A DNA stretch of 64,000 nucleotides from Ulota crispa. Its lineage: Eukaryota > Streptophyta > Bryopsida > Orthotrichales > Orthotrichaceae. The notes under the pieces are model-generated. The model was given only the letters and a program-made list of their open reading frames with translations. It searched no databases and was not told the DNA's origin. Within the stretch, counting starts at the first letter, position 1. Every line of letters starts with the position of its first letter. Positions 38,261 through 50,355 of this stretch are shown here, in pieces. Both the position numbers and the translations under genes were made by a program. The DNA is taken from NCBI GenBank assembly GCA_963920765.1, contig OY987244.1, forward strand, positions 8,124,501-8,188,500, given 5' to 3'.

Positions 38261-38596
38261 AAGGTTTTTGATCATTCACAAGTATATGTGTTAGGTTCAC
38301 CCATGAAAATTTTCAAAAGCAAATATAAAATCTAACTTATTCTAAATCGCCTTGCAATACAAGGAGGTTTCATGAATTGGCAATACACTAGTCATTTTTT
38401 CACAATTTCTTGAGCAATGAAGAAGTTTTTTTTTTGAAATCTGAACAGTGATAAGTTAGAGGCAAACATTTGGAATATGTAAAAAACGTTTCAAGAACTT
38501 TAAATTTATGAAATGCAAGATAATAGGGCCTCAAAATAAAAGAAAACATTTTTTCTTGAAACTACTTGGACATTGTAATTAACAAAGCTTGACTAC

Positions 38597-38874
38597 AACC
38601 TCATATTTAGTAAAATGGGAGTTTTCCATTGAAATGAGAGGAAATGTAAAGGAAAGTTGACTAAAGGTTTTATGTCAATTCAACTTCATTTGAGCTGAAT
38701 TGACATAAAACCTTTTAGATTTTACCTAAAATTAGAAGGTTTTATTGCAATTTTGTTGACGTGACCTAAATTGCAATAAAACCTTTCAAAACTAACCGAA
38801 AATCAAAATTTTTTATGTCTCCTTTGGTTATTTCGGGAGGTGCCTAATCTCCCATTTTGTTGAATATGAGGTTA
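38597..38874. mobile_element. Multi-hairpin MITE, copy 2
   Basis: Inverted copy of 6709-6988. The ends are AACCTCATATTTAGTAAAAT and ATTTTGTTGAATATGAGGTT, with the same two internal palindromes. Confidence 0.8.
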
Positions 38875-39411
38875 CTACTCTTAGATTGTGATTTGTGAGC
38901 TTTTTCTTTTTTTTGAAAATTGTATTTTGTATTTTATCATTTACATGCTTGCCAAGTTTCAAAAGTTGATGAGAGTTTTAGCATGAGATTCTCCAAAGGT
39001 GCCCAAACTACCCCAAGGTGCCCAAAATCTTATGGGCAACATAACCTTTTACTTAAGCACCCGATCAAAGTTTCTGTTTTCTTTCATACAAAGGTAATAT
39101 TCATTGTGTGCACCTTGTCTCCAAATTTCAGATACATCTGCCAAAAATTGTCTTCATAGGAACCTACCCAAACTTTCAACCAATTGTTGAACAAACTTTT
39201 GTGGTTTAGGGATGAAACTAATTTTCATCAAAATCATGGGAGAAATCTTAGTGATGGAATTTTCATCCAATTTTCATCCAAACTAGAAGCATGATACACC
39301 ATTAGAAAGCAGTCAACAAACCTTTATCCAATGGTATAATGCTACTTTCTTCACTTGAAACCAAAGTGCAATTTTTGGTGCTAGTTGTAGCTAGTCACAA
39401 ATTTACAACAG

Positions 39412-39670
39412 AACCCCATATTCGTTAAATTGGAAAAAACAGAGATACCATTTTGTACTCCACCTTACACCCAAAAAGTCATCTTAAACCAGATTCAAAG
39501 GTATCAAATTTAATTTGAGGCACTAAGATTTTTTCTCTCGCAAATTCCTCCTCTCAGGTGAGGGCACGTGTACTAAAAAAAACGCTCTGAGCTCAATTTC
39601 AGGTGGTCACCTGAAACCTTCAAAAGTCCCAAAATGTATTGCTTTTCCCAATTTAATGAATATGGTGTTA
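39412..39670. mobile_element. Short inverted-repeat element
   Basis: Ends AACCCCATATTCGTTAAATT and AATTTAATGAATATGGTGTT are inverted repeats. Related ends occur at 7109-7362 and 40099-40340. Confidence 0.65.
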
Positions 39671-40098
39671 CAGGTTCTTATGGCAAGTTAGATTCAACCT
39701 GGCCCACCTCATTTGGTCAAATTCTTAGTCAACAAAACTCCTCAAATCACAAACTTTGTGCTAGAATTATATCAACAAAGTTTGCCAGTATTTCCTTGGC
39801 TAAACTGTTACACTTCCATGCATACGCATTGGTCAACTTTTTGTGTGTCCTACCTTAATTACCAAGTTTGGCCACATATAAAAGTCGATCGTTGTTGACA
39901 AGATTGAACTACTCTAAGAAGTCAAATGTATCACTGAATTTCTAACAAGTAATCGCTTGTGAAGGAAACTCCTATGTTTGTGGCTATGTGAGTGCAAATG
40001 CACTCAAATGGATTTTTTGAAAACACTATGAACTACAAGCTTCAGAGCTTTGCTTTCAATCTAAAACCTTTGATGAACCAAAAAGCATGCCCTTCAAA

Positions 40099-40340
40099 TG
40101 CCACATTCGTTAATTTGGGAAAACGATGGGTACCATTTTGTACATCATCTTAATCTAAAATAGTCACATTAATTCAATTAAGGAGGTCACCTTAAGGCTT
40201 AAACCTAGTTAATAAACTTCTGTCTAAAATTTCAGAAGTCAATGAACTTTCTATCCAAAAAGAGCATGTTTTTGGAAGATACATATCTCATTTCATTAGA
40301 AAATAGTCAACAGATTCCCAATTCAATGAATATAGCATTC
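40099..40340. mobile_element. Short inverted-repeat element, degenerate
   Basis: Left end GCCACATTCGTTAATTTGGG and right end CAATTCAATGAATATAGC. The interior GTACCATTTTGTAC matches ATACCATTTTGTAC in 39412-39670. Confidence 0.5.
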
Positions 40341-41048
40341 TTTGGAAAAAAAAAAAGTTAGAAGTCCCACTTTGTACACTTTTTCCCAAACTAACAAATA
40401 TGACGATTTCAACTTTCCAATTTAACAAATACTACAATGAATACTGAATAGAGAGTGTTTTGGGATATATATAGATATGCTAAGGTTGGATCACATGTAA
40501 CTGTACAAGTTCTCCTATACACCATGATTGTGCGTTGATGGAGCACAATTTTTGGTCGTCAATAATCAGCCTGGGTGAAGTCCAAGAATGACACATGAAT
40601 GTTGAGCATTGTGGGTTCAAGAGTTATAAGTTAGAAGTCAGAGGTAAGTGATCGATTTTCATTATCCAAGCCTTAGTTTAGAAATCATATTATTGAACAG
40701 TTGATATTAATGTTTCACATTCTTTAATGAGTAACTACCTATCATCTTATTAAGATCTGGTTATGATTTGGTGTATGTGTCTTTGCATTACCATTTTCCA
40801 GCTACACCACATATGGCTAAATTGATTTGTGTAACCCTTTGATTTTGAAGAGCACAATTTCACACTATGGAGTAGAGAAGTTTCGAGAGGGTTGAGAAGT
40901 CTTGGAATGACTCACGTTTGTCGACAACTCGTGCTCGCACTGATCCGTTCAACAAGAAAGCGTTCTAAAAAGTAATGGTATGAAGTGCAGACAAAAATGT
41001 ATTTGTTAGAAGAGTGGAAGGTGCTGGATCCAGGTCAGAAACAGAAGT

Positions 41049-41698
41049 TTGACCCCTAAATGCCCAAGGCCTTTTTTGAGCTTCTAGAAATTTGCTCTAA
41101 CCTGAACAAAAACTAACATTTTGATAAGTTGTATCAATTTTTTTTTAAAATTGTAATCGTACAAATTCAAACTAAATATGTTACACATCACATAGGAAAA
41201 GAAAACACAATAATATTGCTTATAGATTGAAAAATAATAACATTTGATCAAGAGGGTGTTAAAAGTGCAAAAATGATTTCACTTTCAATCCTCTTTTCAC
41301 ATGTCAAATCTAAAATGTTGGTCACCAAAAAAGTATGAGGTTAAAGGACATAACATACATAACTCCAATTAATTACGGTTTTTCAAAATCTCTTTTACAA
41401 TTTCTTAAAATGAATTCCTAAAGTGAATTTTTTTGCAAGATTTAGGTATTTGAGGCTCATTTTCATGAGCTCTCAACACTAAAAAAGTCAAGATTGCAAT
41501 GGGCACCCTTGCACAAAATCCTAAATAGAAAATTCACAATCAATAATTTTCAAATTCAGGTTTTTGATGCTAAAACTAGACTTCAAAAATAATAATTCTA
41601 AAATATTAAGTACTAAAAATAGCAGCTTAGTTAGGTTTTCTTGAACTTCAAAGTATTGTCCGTACCAAAATGTGGTGCCTTGGGCATTTAGGGGTTAA
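41049..41698. mobile_element. TTAA-type element, 0.65 kb
   Basis: Starts TTGACCCCTAAATGCCCAAG and ends CTTGGGCATTTAGGGGTTAA. Same subfamily as 35303-36095. Non-coding. Confidence 0.85.
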
Positions 41699-42424
41699 TT
41701 TACAACACTAGTGTTCTATTGAGTCATCATTTAAATATGATATTGCTGTTGAGAATTGTGGGGAAAGTCTAGTGGCTTACTCACCACATTAGGGGGCTTC
41801 AAACATAAAATCTGGTCTTTGATCTTCTCATCTCACAGGATCTCCGCTCACTAGTGAATTGTTTTTGTTCCCCCGCACGTGCAAAGTCTAAGACACCCGT
41901 AATTTTGCGGAAGTTTCTACGAGAGAAGTTTCAAGATTTGAAAACGTAGATGAATGAGCTGCGAGAAGTCACAAAGGTGAGTTTCTGAAGTTCACTCCTC
42001 ACGTAAATCACGTTAGGAGTGAAGTCCAAGGGTGAGTCACCTTGCGGTTCACGAGTGAATTCCCAGAGGTGAACCGTAACCTGAGTCACCTAAAAAAGTT
42101 GATGTTTGAAGCCCCTATTATCACTTCGATTGTTGAATTGATAACCCGGTCTATGGCGGTGAGTTTCCTATACAAGCACCCTATACAAGCACTCAGAGTC
42201 AACTCAGAAATACTGGGGGAAGTGTAGGCCCTGCTAAATTCATGCGCGTAATTTTACAGAACTATCATCAAATTCAGCACATGGTGTGATTCGTCAACCT
42301 TCAAGGCATGCTGACTAGCATTGTGCTCTATGATTGTCACACTTGATTTTGACAAGCATTTTTTTGGGTACATACACCAAATGTCCAAGACTCCAAGTGC
42401 CCTATGTGCAAGTCGTTTGATAAT

Positions 42425-42748
42425 TACACTACATGTTGCATTTAGGTTGGCTTGACAATTAGGTTACCCTACCTTGGAAAGTCATCTTGTGACTCATTGT
42501 TTGGTTGTGACTCATTGCTCCAATTACTTGGAGACGTATGCAACTCTTTAGATAATTAAATTTTACATGATTTACAACTTGGATGTTCCTTCTTTATCTT
42601 TGTGTAACTTCATTGTTGTTGTGAGGTCCTTTAAAATTGGTTTGTTGTAATATTTATTACTGAAAATGATTGTAGTATCATTAGGTATTTATGTAATGTG
42701 GAATGTTGAAAAATTAGTGTGGAGCACCTTGAACTAGTATTCAGTGTA
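42425..42748. mobile_element. MITE with CACTA-like ends, copy 1
   Basis: Starts TACACTACATGTTGCATTTA and ends TATTCAGTGTA. The interior (AGGTTACCCTACCTTGGAAA, GATTGTAGTATCATTAGGTA) matches 47961-48254. Confidence 0.6.
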
Positions 42749-43189
42749 GTTTTCTTTTTATCGAGTCTTTTGTGGGTTTTGGAAAAATGCTGCACAAAGT
42801 GTACTAATGAAGTAAAGTGATAACTGCTCAGTTTTTTCATAGCATTTTGTACCACCTGATAAAATCACTCATAGAATGTCACCCCAATAAGGCCCTGAAA
42901 TGAAATTCTAAAATTGTCTACCCCCTTGACAAAGGCTCGATCACACAGAAATAACAACTAGTATTTTATTTTTTTCTTACACAGGTGGAAGATAATTCAT
43001 TAATAAGCTAGTGTACTGTATAAGAGCCTTAGCCAAGAAAGGACTGGGGACAAGACAAAGAGCCAAGTCAATACACAACTAGGACAGAGACCGATGGTCA
43101 CAATGAAATTGAGCAACAGAGGAGTCTAATCGAGCACCAAGGAGCCAAGCCAAGGTCGCTCCTCAATAACATAATGTACCTGAAACATA

Positions 43190-43421
43190 TTAACCCCTGA
43201 ACGGCCCGAAAGCCCTTTGCTGCAGTATGTATGGTTGTATATATAGATGTATTTGAGTTGCTTTGAGGGCTTTTCAAAAAAAATTATGCACCCACCATCA
43301 TATAGCCTTGCACTATGTATGGTTGTAACACTTAATTTCCAACTGATTCGAACTTTTGAATATTGGTTGTGATTGTATTTTGTAACATATTTCTAAAGCC
43401 CAAGGGCCTTTAAGGGGTTAT
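43190..43421. mobile_element. Small TTAA element, copy 4
   Basis: Starts TTAACCCCTGAACGGCC and ends GGGCCTTTAAGGGGTTAT. It shares its right-hand TTAT with the left end of the next, larger element, as the pair at 593-1062 does. Confidence 0.75.
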
Positions 43422-44512
43422 CCCCTAAAGGACCAAGTCCTTTTTTTATGTAAAAGTCCTTGAAAATTGCCACTTTTAGGAAAGTGAATAGAAAGATAGG
43501 AAAAAAAAATTTATTTTGAAATCCAACCATATATTTTGCCTTAGATTATGGGAAGTACTTGTAGGGCAAAAAAAATCTCATTCTAGATGTAGAGCATTGA
43601 GATATTGACATCTGAAGTGCCCAGAAATTTCAAAAGCCTTCAACCTCTCTTATATAAAAAAAATTGCTTTACGCAAAGTTGAGGTTTACTTTTTTCATGT
43701 AAGAGACCAAGTTAGGTAAATGTGGGAGAATTTTCAAATGAACTAGAGGTGTGAATCATACTTTGTAAAATCTTGCAATGCCATAAGGTCATGAAATTTG
43801 CATATATACTAGGCAAAATTGGAGGATTTGTGTTAAAATTCAGAAATTTGAATTACTTTGATCTAAATGGTGAAGACCAAGGAATCTCAGTCTACTACAA
43901 ATTGGAAAAAAAAAGTCAAAAAACAAATACGCAAAGAGCTCAAAAAAAGCAAAGCACCTAATTTTTCAAGGGGCAAAAAAAATGGAGGTTTGGGAGTCCT
44001 AGACCTACTAGCAAACTAAAACCTCTCATAACTTTCATGTCATCAATCAAAATTGAGTGATTCAAAGCTTCCCACATATATATAAGCCTAAATAACCAAT
44101 TTCAAATTTTTAATGTAAGAAATTTTGAATTTTTATAGAAGTTTTTGGGCTGCCTACTATGAGCACTTTTTCCTCCATCCATGAGGAAAAAGTAAACACA
44201 ACTAGGTTGCAAAATAAAATAAAAGAAAAAAACTTAAAAGTTAGGTGAAATTACATTTGGTTCAATTAATGCCTTCCAAGCAATGAACAAAACTTAAATT
44301 TTCTATGTCTAAAGTTTATATAATAAGTTAAAGATGTTTTAAACAATTAGCAACTCAAATTTCAAAAGAAAGAGATCAAAACACAAGAAATTATCAAATA
44401 AATTCAAAGTTGGAGGATCATACATCTATTTTTATTTCCTCCACAAATCACGCTTCATCACCGGGCTCCATAGAAAACTAAATCAAATTTACACTAAAAG
44501 AAACTCACTTTG

Positions 44513-44565
44513 TTTTACTTTTTATTTTTTTTATTTTTTATTTTTTTATTTTATTTTTATTTTAT

Positions 44566-44600
<35 letters not shown>
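44513..44600. repeat. T-rich tract followed by TA microsatellite
   Basis: Runs of T broken by single A residues, then a pure TA repeat from 44571 to 44600. Confidence 0.9.
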
Positions 44601-44603
<3 letters not shown>

Positions 44604-44874
44604 CTAAGTACCCTTGATTAGGGACTTCCTAATCAACCTTAGACTTATGCGACTAGTGACCATTTACAAACCTCTGCTCTTGAAACCCAAGACTTTGGTG
44701 TTTTCAAAGAAAACTCTAGCCCATAAACACTCTAGCCTCTCAAACTGGGTGACTATCTGTCGCCATGTCGTTCCGTGCTGCTACATTGCGGCTGGAGTTG
44801 TTTGGGGGGGGGAAATAGTCAGATAGTAAATATAGAAAAAAACTTACAGTTGTTTCTTCTTCAGTAGTGAATGG

Positions 44875-45240
44875 CCGGCTGACCACTAGCTCGGTGGTTG
44901 GAGAAAGGTTTACTGTTGTGTTTCTAGAGACCAGGGTTTGAACCCTTGGCCCAGCACTTTCTTTTGCAATCGCTTGTGCTAGCTGTTGCCTTCCCTGGCC
45001 GTCATTCTCTGTCGATCGTTCATCCTCGCTGGTTTGTCAGTTGCGTCCGCTGTCGTTCATCTATTGTGGTCAGAAGTAAACGTATATATACACTGGCTCC
45101 TATCCATTCCTCAGCAATAGGTGCTGCGGAGCAGGCTAGCAGCCCGCCGTGTATAGAAAACCCTTTGACTGAGGATTGGTCGGTCGTGGGTTCGAGTCTC
45201 ACGGCCACCGGTTTTTGGAGTTCGAATTTCCTTTTATCCA
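44875..45240 (+). mobile_element. tRNA-derived (SINE-like) sequence with Pol III promoter boxes
   Basis: A box A match, TAGCTCGGTGGT (44887-44898), is followed by a box B, GGTTTGAACCC (44935-44945), at tRNA-like spacing; the T-arm CAGGG/CCTTG pairs. A second box B, GGTTCGAGTCTC (45189-45200), forms a good T-arm with GTGGG/CTCAC and is followed by an acceptor-like GGCCACC. A third TTCGAAT T-loop sits at 45218-45231. The 5' halves do not fold into a proper cloverleaf, so this is not a functional tRNA gene. Confidence 0.5.
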
Positions 45241-47586
45241 CAGTAAATTGAAGTTACTAGCGAGTTCTTGATTTTTTCTCTGCTGTGCGAATTATTGCGT
45301 CAACTGCTACTATTGACGGACTAAAGAAGAAAACTTCTTTTAAAGTGAGAATGCTTCTAAAGTAAAAATGCTTTTAAAGAGAGAGTATTTTCAAAGAGAG
45401 AGTACCTGTTATAAACCTACAAGAGAATGCTTTCTATACTTACTTTCAACTAGCTTAATTTCTTTTTATTAGTGACTATTAATACCTTGACAAAAAATTT
45501 GTAAACTAATTTTGTTAATTCTAGCAAAAATTTGCCAGAGGTTCCTTCTAAATTTTATAACTTTCAAAATCTAACTCTAATTTTGGCAAAAATTTGCTAG
45601 AGATTCCTCTAGGTTAGTAGAAATCAAAAACAAGACACACTCAAATTAATTATTAGTAGTAATCTTGCACTCAATGTTAGTAGAAAACTTCAACATTAGT
45701 AAAAAGTAAGCAAGACATATGCAAAAACTCTAAAAACTTTTAAGTCGCGGCATTGTCAAGTCTTGGCCAAGAGTTTCTTAGAATTAGTATTAACACCTCA
45801 AGACATTAACTAACACTTATGGGTCTTAATTACACCCACAAAGCATAAACACAATAAGAAATCAAGCAACTGATCTCATAATACAATGTTAATAGTCTAA
45901 AAGGGACTCCTAAATTTTGCTAAGAACAAGACTTACCAAAAGAACTTATAAAAACACTACATGGACACAAAAATACAAAGATAACTCAAAACTTTGTAAT
46001 TACAAACTAAAAAATGAAAACAATAGGGTGAAAAAGAAAGAGAAGGGAAGTATTATAAACTAATCTCTCCAAGAATTTTCATCCATTCATGGAGTGGACC
46101 TTGACCTCCTACTCCATTTTCTTCCAATTCTCAAATTTACTAAAAATAATAATCTGGAGTTACAAGCTAACTTTTGGAAAAAAATTCTAAATCAAAACAA
46201 ATGGTGTTATTGGCTTTAGAATGCCAAAATTAGTTGCTTTGGACACCAAAAACTCTTAATTCTGATAGGTAGAACTTAAAAAGTCTAAAACTGGTCAAAA
46301 TATGGAAGGCAAAATTCCAAATTTTGAAATCTATTTTTTTTCAAAATTTTAACTTCACCAACTTTTTCAAAAGGTTTGAGAAAGTAGGAAAATACTCTTA
46401 TTTTGCCAAATTTGAACTGCGGAGTCTCCCGGAATTGCAATCAACGCAATTTCCGCCCTAGAGCCGCTTAAATCATCCGTAATTGTCCGTTGAGGTAGTT
46501 CCCACATTTGAAACGCCTCCAAATTTGTTGGAGAGTCTTATTAACATAAAATAACTTATTCTAATTTTTTGTAGGATTTTACCGCTAATTGAAAATATCC
46601 TAAAAATATTCCGTCATTAATTCAAAAGGTTGACCGTCTGGTGAGAAAAATTTGATAATCAAAACTTTTTGGAAATTTTTGTGGAACTTACTATGGGGTT
46701 CTACAACGTTTAGGCAAACTTTTATTTTTAGTTCAACTTCTTTAAATCGTGGCCAATTTAAAGTTATCTTTGCCCCTATCATGCTATCTATAGATTTAAC
46801 CTTCTAACTATTTTTAATTTACAAAAAGTAAGAAATAGGTAGTAAAAAATATAGGAGACATCTATGTACATCTAATTATTTCTAATTTTAGCTTAAACTA
46901 CTTTTTAGGTGTTTTTTACGTTTTTTCCTACTAAAATACAAAATAAAAATTAAACAGTGAGCATTTCAACCAAGGTACTAATCTTGGAGCTTACACTTGC
47001 CCTCCCCATTTTTTCAGAAATTCATGCAAAATTTCTTCAATAAATGTCAAAATGAAGAAATAAATAATTGCCTAAGCATATTTTTGAATTTCCCATCTTT
47101 CATAAAAATTTCAAAAGATCACACAAAGTAGTTTAGCTATAGGTACATGCCCAAAATCCCATTTGTACCTCGTAGAGACAATGATCCTTGATGGGTCAAC
47201 ACTTTAAAAAACTAGATGCGCAAGAGATGCAATCATGAAATCCCTCAGAAAAAACCATTAGGTTTTTCAATGTGTGCATGAAATTTACTAACCACTACTG
47301 AAGTATTGGATGAACATGCACACTGCATTCATGAATGGTCCATTCGTTTGTTTCCTTACTCCTTGCATTTTACAATGCGTGTAGTTTGAAAAAGCAGAAG
47401 AACAAAAACGAAAACCCCGCTCAAGTCTTTGGGGATTCCAAACTTGGTTGATGTCAGAGTCAATGCCACAGCGGCCCAGCGGCCTAGCGGCCCAGCCTAT
47501 CCTAGAACTCAAAATAGCTTGTTATTTCAAGAAGTATCATCACTACCATGTTCAACTTGTGACCTAGGGTTAGTTTCTACCATTTA

Positions 47587-47898
47587 GGGCACCACCACCG
47601 GAGGCTTGAACATGCTCAAAGTGGATGAAAGGTGTTGAGGCTCCTATCAAAACCCCCTCAAGACACTTTGTCCTACTGTGTCTAGCAAGACGCCAAGGGC
47701 TTTTCACCGCACAATTCACTTTAAATTTAGTGAGCTCTATCCTCTACTTTCCTTAATAAGTGGTCAATTGATTATATATGGGGCATGTTGGAGTGCAAGG
47801 CCACATTTTCTGAAGAGCATGGGTGGAGATCAAGGGGCTTGAGGGCTGGCCAAAACAAATGAAAAACTTTGAAAGAGCTTGGAATGGTGGAGATGCTC
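47587..47898. mobile_element. Harbinger/Tourist-type MITE, uninterrupted copy
   Basis: Ends GGGCACCACCACCGG and GGTGGAGATGCTC, with 3-bp target duplication TTA on both sides. This is the empty-site sister of 56787-58025. Confidence 0.8.
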
Positions 47899-47960
47899 TT
47901 AAGACTGGAGTCTACCATGTTTCGTATATTCATTGAAGGTGGCTAAAAATTAGAAATGAA

Positions 47961-48254
47961 TACACTAAATAGTGCAAGTGCATTTAGGTTGCCTTACCTT
48001 GGAAAGTTACCTCATGGCTCACCACTTGCTTCACATGGAGGTGCATGTGACACTTTAATTATTAGGATTTCACCTGGTTTACAACCGCAACATTACAAGT
48101 TTATTTTCTACAACTTTGTAACAGTTTCCAAGCCCTCTAAAGATTGTTTATTGCAGTAGTTATTGATGAAAATTATTGTAGTACCAATAAGTATTTATAT
48201 AGTGCAGAATGTTTAGAGATTAGTGTGGGGAAACTAAATGCACTATTTAGTGTA
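47961..48254. mobile_element. MITE with CACTA-like ends, copy 2
   Basis: Inverted ends TACACTAAATAGTGCAAGTG and CTAAATGCACTATTTAGTGTA. Sister of 42425-42748. The target duplication is not clear. Confidence 0.7.
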
Positions 48255-48433
48255 GTAGGGCTAAGGGAGTGTTTCGGAAGCGTAACGAATCACGGAATTC
48301 ACAAGCCAAATAAGCGAAGTTAGCGAGAAGCCCAATGTAGAAATGGCCAATCACAACCCAGAGCAGCAACACTGTTGCTATTCTGTCATTGCAGGTTCAC
48401 AAGGAGACAAACGCAGTGAATGCTCGTGAAGTC

Positions 48434-48784
48434 ATGATCCCTTTTAAAATACTGCCAAAGCCCTCATTCTTTGGGGGCATTTGGTCGTTTCCACGTCGGA
48501 CTGCTCCCGGTGCCACTGTTGGCCATGCTCTCTGGAAAAGTGAGCGTGCACCAGTGGTCCAAAAATTCAAAGCTCACAAAGATCTTCGAGATTTGAAGAA
48601 CTCTTGTAGTCTAGCCGCTTTTGGAAACTACATTTTGAAATGCGCATTTCAAAACCTTCCCAAGTGGATCTCAGGTATGAATCGAAGGCCAGCCATGTTC
48701 GTTTTGGGATCTTTCGTGAGGGAGGGAGTTTGCTCTGAAATTCCGGTCATTTATATCAAACAATCTTTCGAAAACAAGGCATGA
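48434..48784 (+). CDS. Hypothetical ORF, 116 aa, possibly a chance frame
   Basis: An open frame from ATG 48434 to TGA at 48782-48784. Upstream, the frame stays open back to an acceptor-like tract, CTATTCTGTCATTGCAG, ending at 48391-48393, so it could be a 3' exon of something. The local base composition is richer in G and C than the surrounding repeats. I do not recognise the protein; it has no obvious domain, signal peptide or membrane segment. It is included because it is the longest otherwise unexplained frame in the right half of the window. Confidence 0.2.
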   Translation: MIPFKILPKPSFFGGIWSFPRRTAPGATVGHALWKSERAPVVQKFKAHKDLRDLKNSCSLAAFGNYILKCAFQNLPKWISGMNRRPAMFVLGSFVREGVCSEIPVIYIKQSFENKA

Positions 48785-49497
48785 ATGATTTCTTGATACC
48801 GCATGCACGCGCCATTCACTTCGAAGTGTAAAGTACACAGTAACCAGGTAGAATATGCTTGAAACTTGAAACTTTAGTAAAACAGAGTCATCATTTACAA
48901 ATCAGGAATAGCAGCTTCGAGATGGTACCCGTGTACTTTGTTCAGAGATCATTGAGCGGCTACGGTAGACTCAAAATATGCGAGACGAGAGGAACGCAGC
49001 CAATGTGATTACTTCAAGGGCAATTTTAGAAATCCACCCAAAAATAACAATTTCAGTGAAATAATTTGGCAGGAATCTCTTCCGTCACTGGCCGACCAGA
49101 CAAAAAGGAAGCCTGCCAGTCCGGGGGTTGCCCTATTGGAGCGAAGGATGCATGTAATCTTGGAAGGGGGGACCAGGTCCCATAGCTAGCCGCCTTTGGC
49201 CTCGTTGAACCTGTCATTGACAATGAGGGCGATTAATTGCAGAAGGAGAATGGCTGCTTCTATTCTAAAATACCGGCACTTTCGTTCAAACAGCCAAATG
49301 CAGGAAATGAAAAGCCCAAACCCAGTTACCATTTAGTATAAAGATTATGCAGGGGTGATTAGAGATAGTCCTGGATTAATTCAAATCCGAGAACAGGACA
49401 TTGCACTCTCCGCTAGAGTCGAGAGAGCCTCCGCTTCACAATGTGCATATTTGTGATCCCAAGTGAAGAGCCTGTGAGCAGAACTGGAGAGCCAATA
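48785..49497. other. Non-repetitive spacer before the hairpin cluster
   Basis: Balanced base composition compared with the repeats; may be the 3' part of a minus-strand precursor transcript or its flanks. No gene recognised. Confidence 0.4.
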
Positions 49498-50110
49498 GAG
49501 GTGTATGACTCTACAATCGGATTCGTGTGCGCCGAAGCGAATTTGCACGTATGATTATAGAGTCACACACCCTTGCTGAAGCTCCAGTCAGAAATTCTCG
49601 GGCTTGAAAACCATGGCAGGTCCCCCACCACCCCTGTACAAGACAATGCACCGAAATCGATTAATCATGTGGGGTGAGATTGAGCGTCTAAGCGTCCGAA
49701 GCAGCAATAAACATCGCAATGCAGACTCTTGAAGGAAACTAGCCAGAGGGTTTAAGACATGTACACTCCCCTGTGGAGATTGCAGTTGAGGGCTACTGGT
49801 GCATATGAAGAAATGCATGGCGGATGCATCGGCAGGTGTGTGGCTTGCTGGCTGCAACAGGAGGCACAACAGAGGTGTATGACTCTACAACCGGGCTTGA
49901 CATGAAACCACGTGCGTCGGGATGTAGAGTCATGCACCCTTGCTGTGACACACGTTGTGGTAATCTCTTCCGCTGCTGTCAAACCTTTGGAAGCGAGTTC
50001 GGCTGCAGGCGCTTCGTTCAGAAAAGGAGCAGGAGACTCGGCAGAGGTGCATGACTCTACAACCGCGATTGTGTAAGAACCGGGTTGTAGGGCCACGCAC
50101 CCGTGTCGAC
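49498..50110. ncRNA. Candidate microRNA-like cluster of three related hairpins
   Basis: Three hairpins share one stem sequence and differ in their loops: about 49498-49573, 49872-49940 and 50044-50103. Each 5' arm starts GAGGTGYATGACTCTACAA and each 3' arm is close to its reverse complement, ending CACCC. Over the central 19 positions they show 17 of 19, 18 of 19 and 17 of 19 pairs, counting G-U. The spacing differs and the sequence between them is unrelated, so this is not a simple tandem repeat. Either strand could be transcribed. On the minus strand a TATATAAATA box lies near 50624-50633 and a CT tract follows it. I recognise no known miRNA. Confidence 0.45.
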
Positions 50111-50330
50111 CCTCCATGCTGAATGCAACTACTGATCCGTCACTACAAAAAGGCTCACCAGACACTGGTCTCCAACTGTGAAGCTAGCATTGAATGTTCC
50201 AATACATTCTCCAAGCTGCCATGAGCTGGTATTCATCTCTTGATAGGTTTCCGTCACGAGCAGGTACCAAACTGACTTGCAGCTTGCTGCTCCTCAGGAA
50301 TGCTATCTAAGCAAGTAGCGCCACAGCTAC

Positions 50331-50355
50331 GAGAGAGAGAGAGAGAGAGAGAGAG
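50331..50355. repeat. GA dinucleotide repeat
   Basis: An uninterrupted GA run between the hairpin cluster and a TATA-like box near 50624-50637. If a precursor RNA is made from the minus strand, this would be a CT-rich tract in its leader. Confidence 0.8.

Larger units (their letters stand above)
44158..46990. mobile_element. Unidentified 2.8-kb insertion inside the TTAA element
   Basis: Absent from the sister element at 56954-57895. It contains a T/A-rich tract (44513-44570), a TA microsatellite (44571-44600), the tRNA-like cluster (44875-45240) and AT-rich DNA without long ORFs. Boundaries are approximate, and I see no clear terminal repeats. Confidence 0.5.
43418..47199. mobile_element. 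TTAA element interrupted by a 2.8-kb insertion
   Basis: The left end TTATCCCCTAAAGGACC and left part (to about 44157) match sister elements. The matching right part resumes near 46990 and ends ATCCTTGATGGGTCAA. Comparison with 56954-57895 puts the insertion point after GGGCTGCC. The inserted DNA is unrelated to the sisters. Confidence 0.75.

Noticed and set aside
44875..44960. Functional tRNA gene
   Set aside because: Box A and box B are present, but the acceptor and anticodon stems do not pair, so it is only tRNA-derived.
49752..50165. 137-aa minus-strand frame across the hairpin cluster
   Set aside because: The frame is interrupted in meaning by the hairpin arms, shows no domain, and the pattern of conservation is arm pairing rather than codons.
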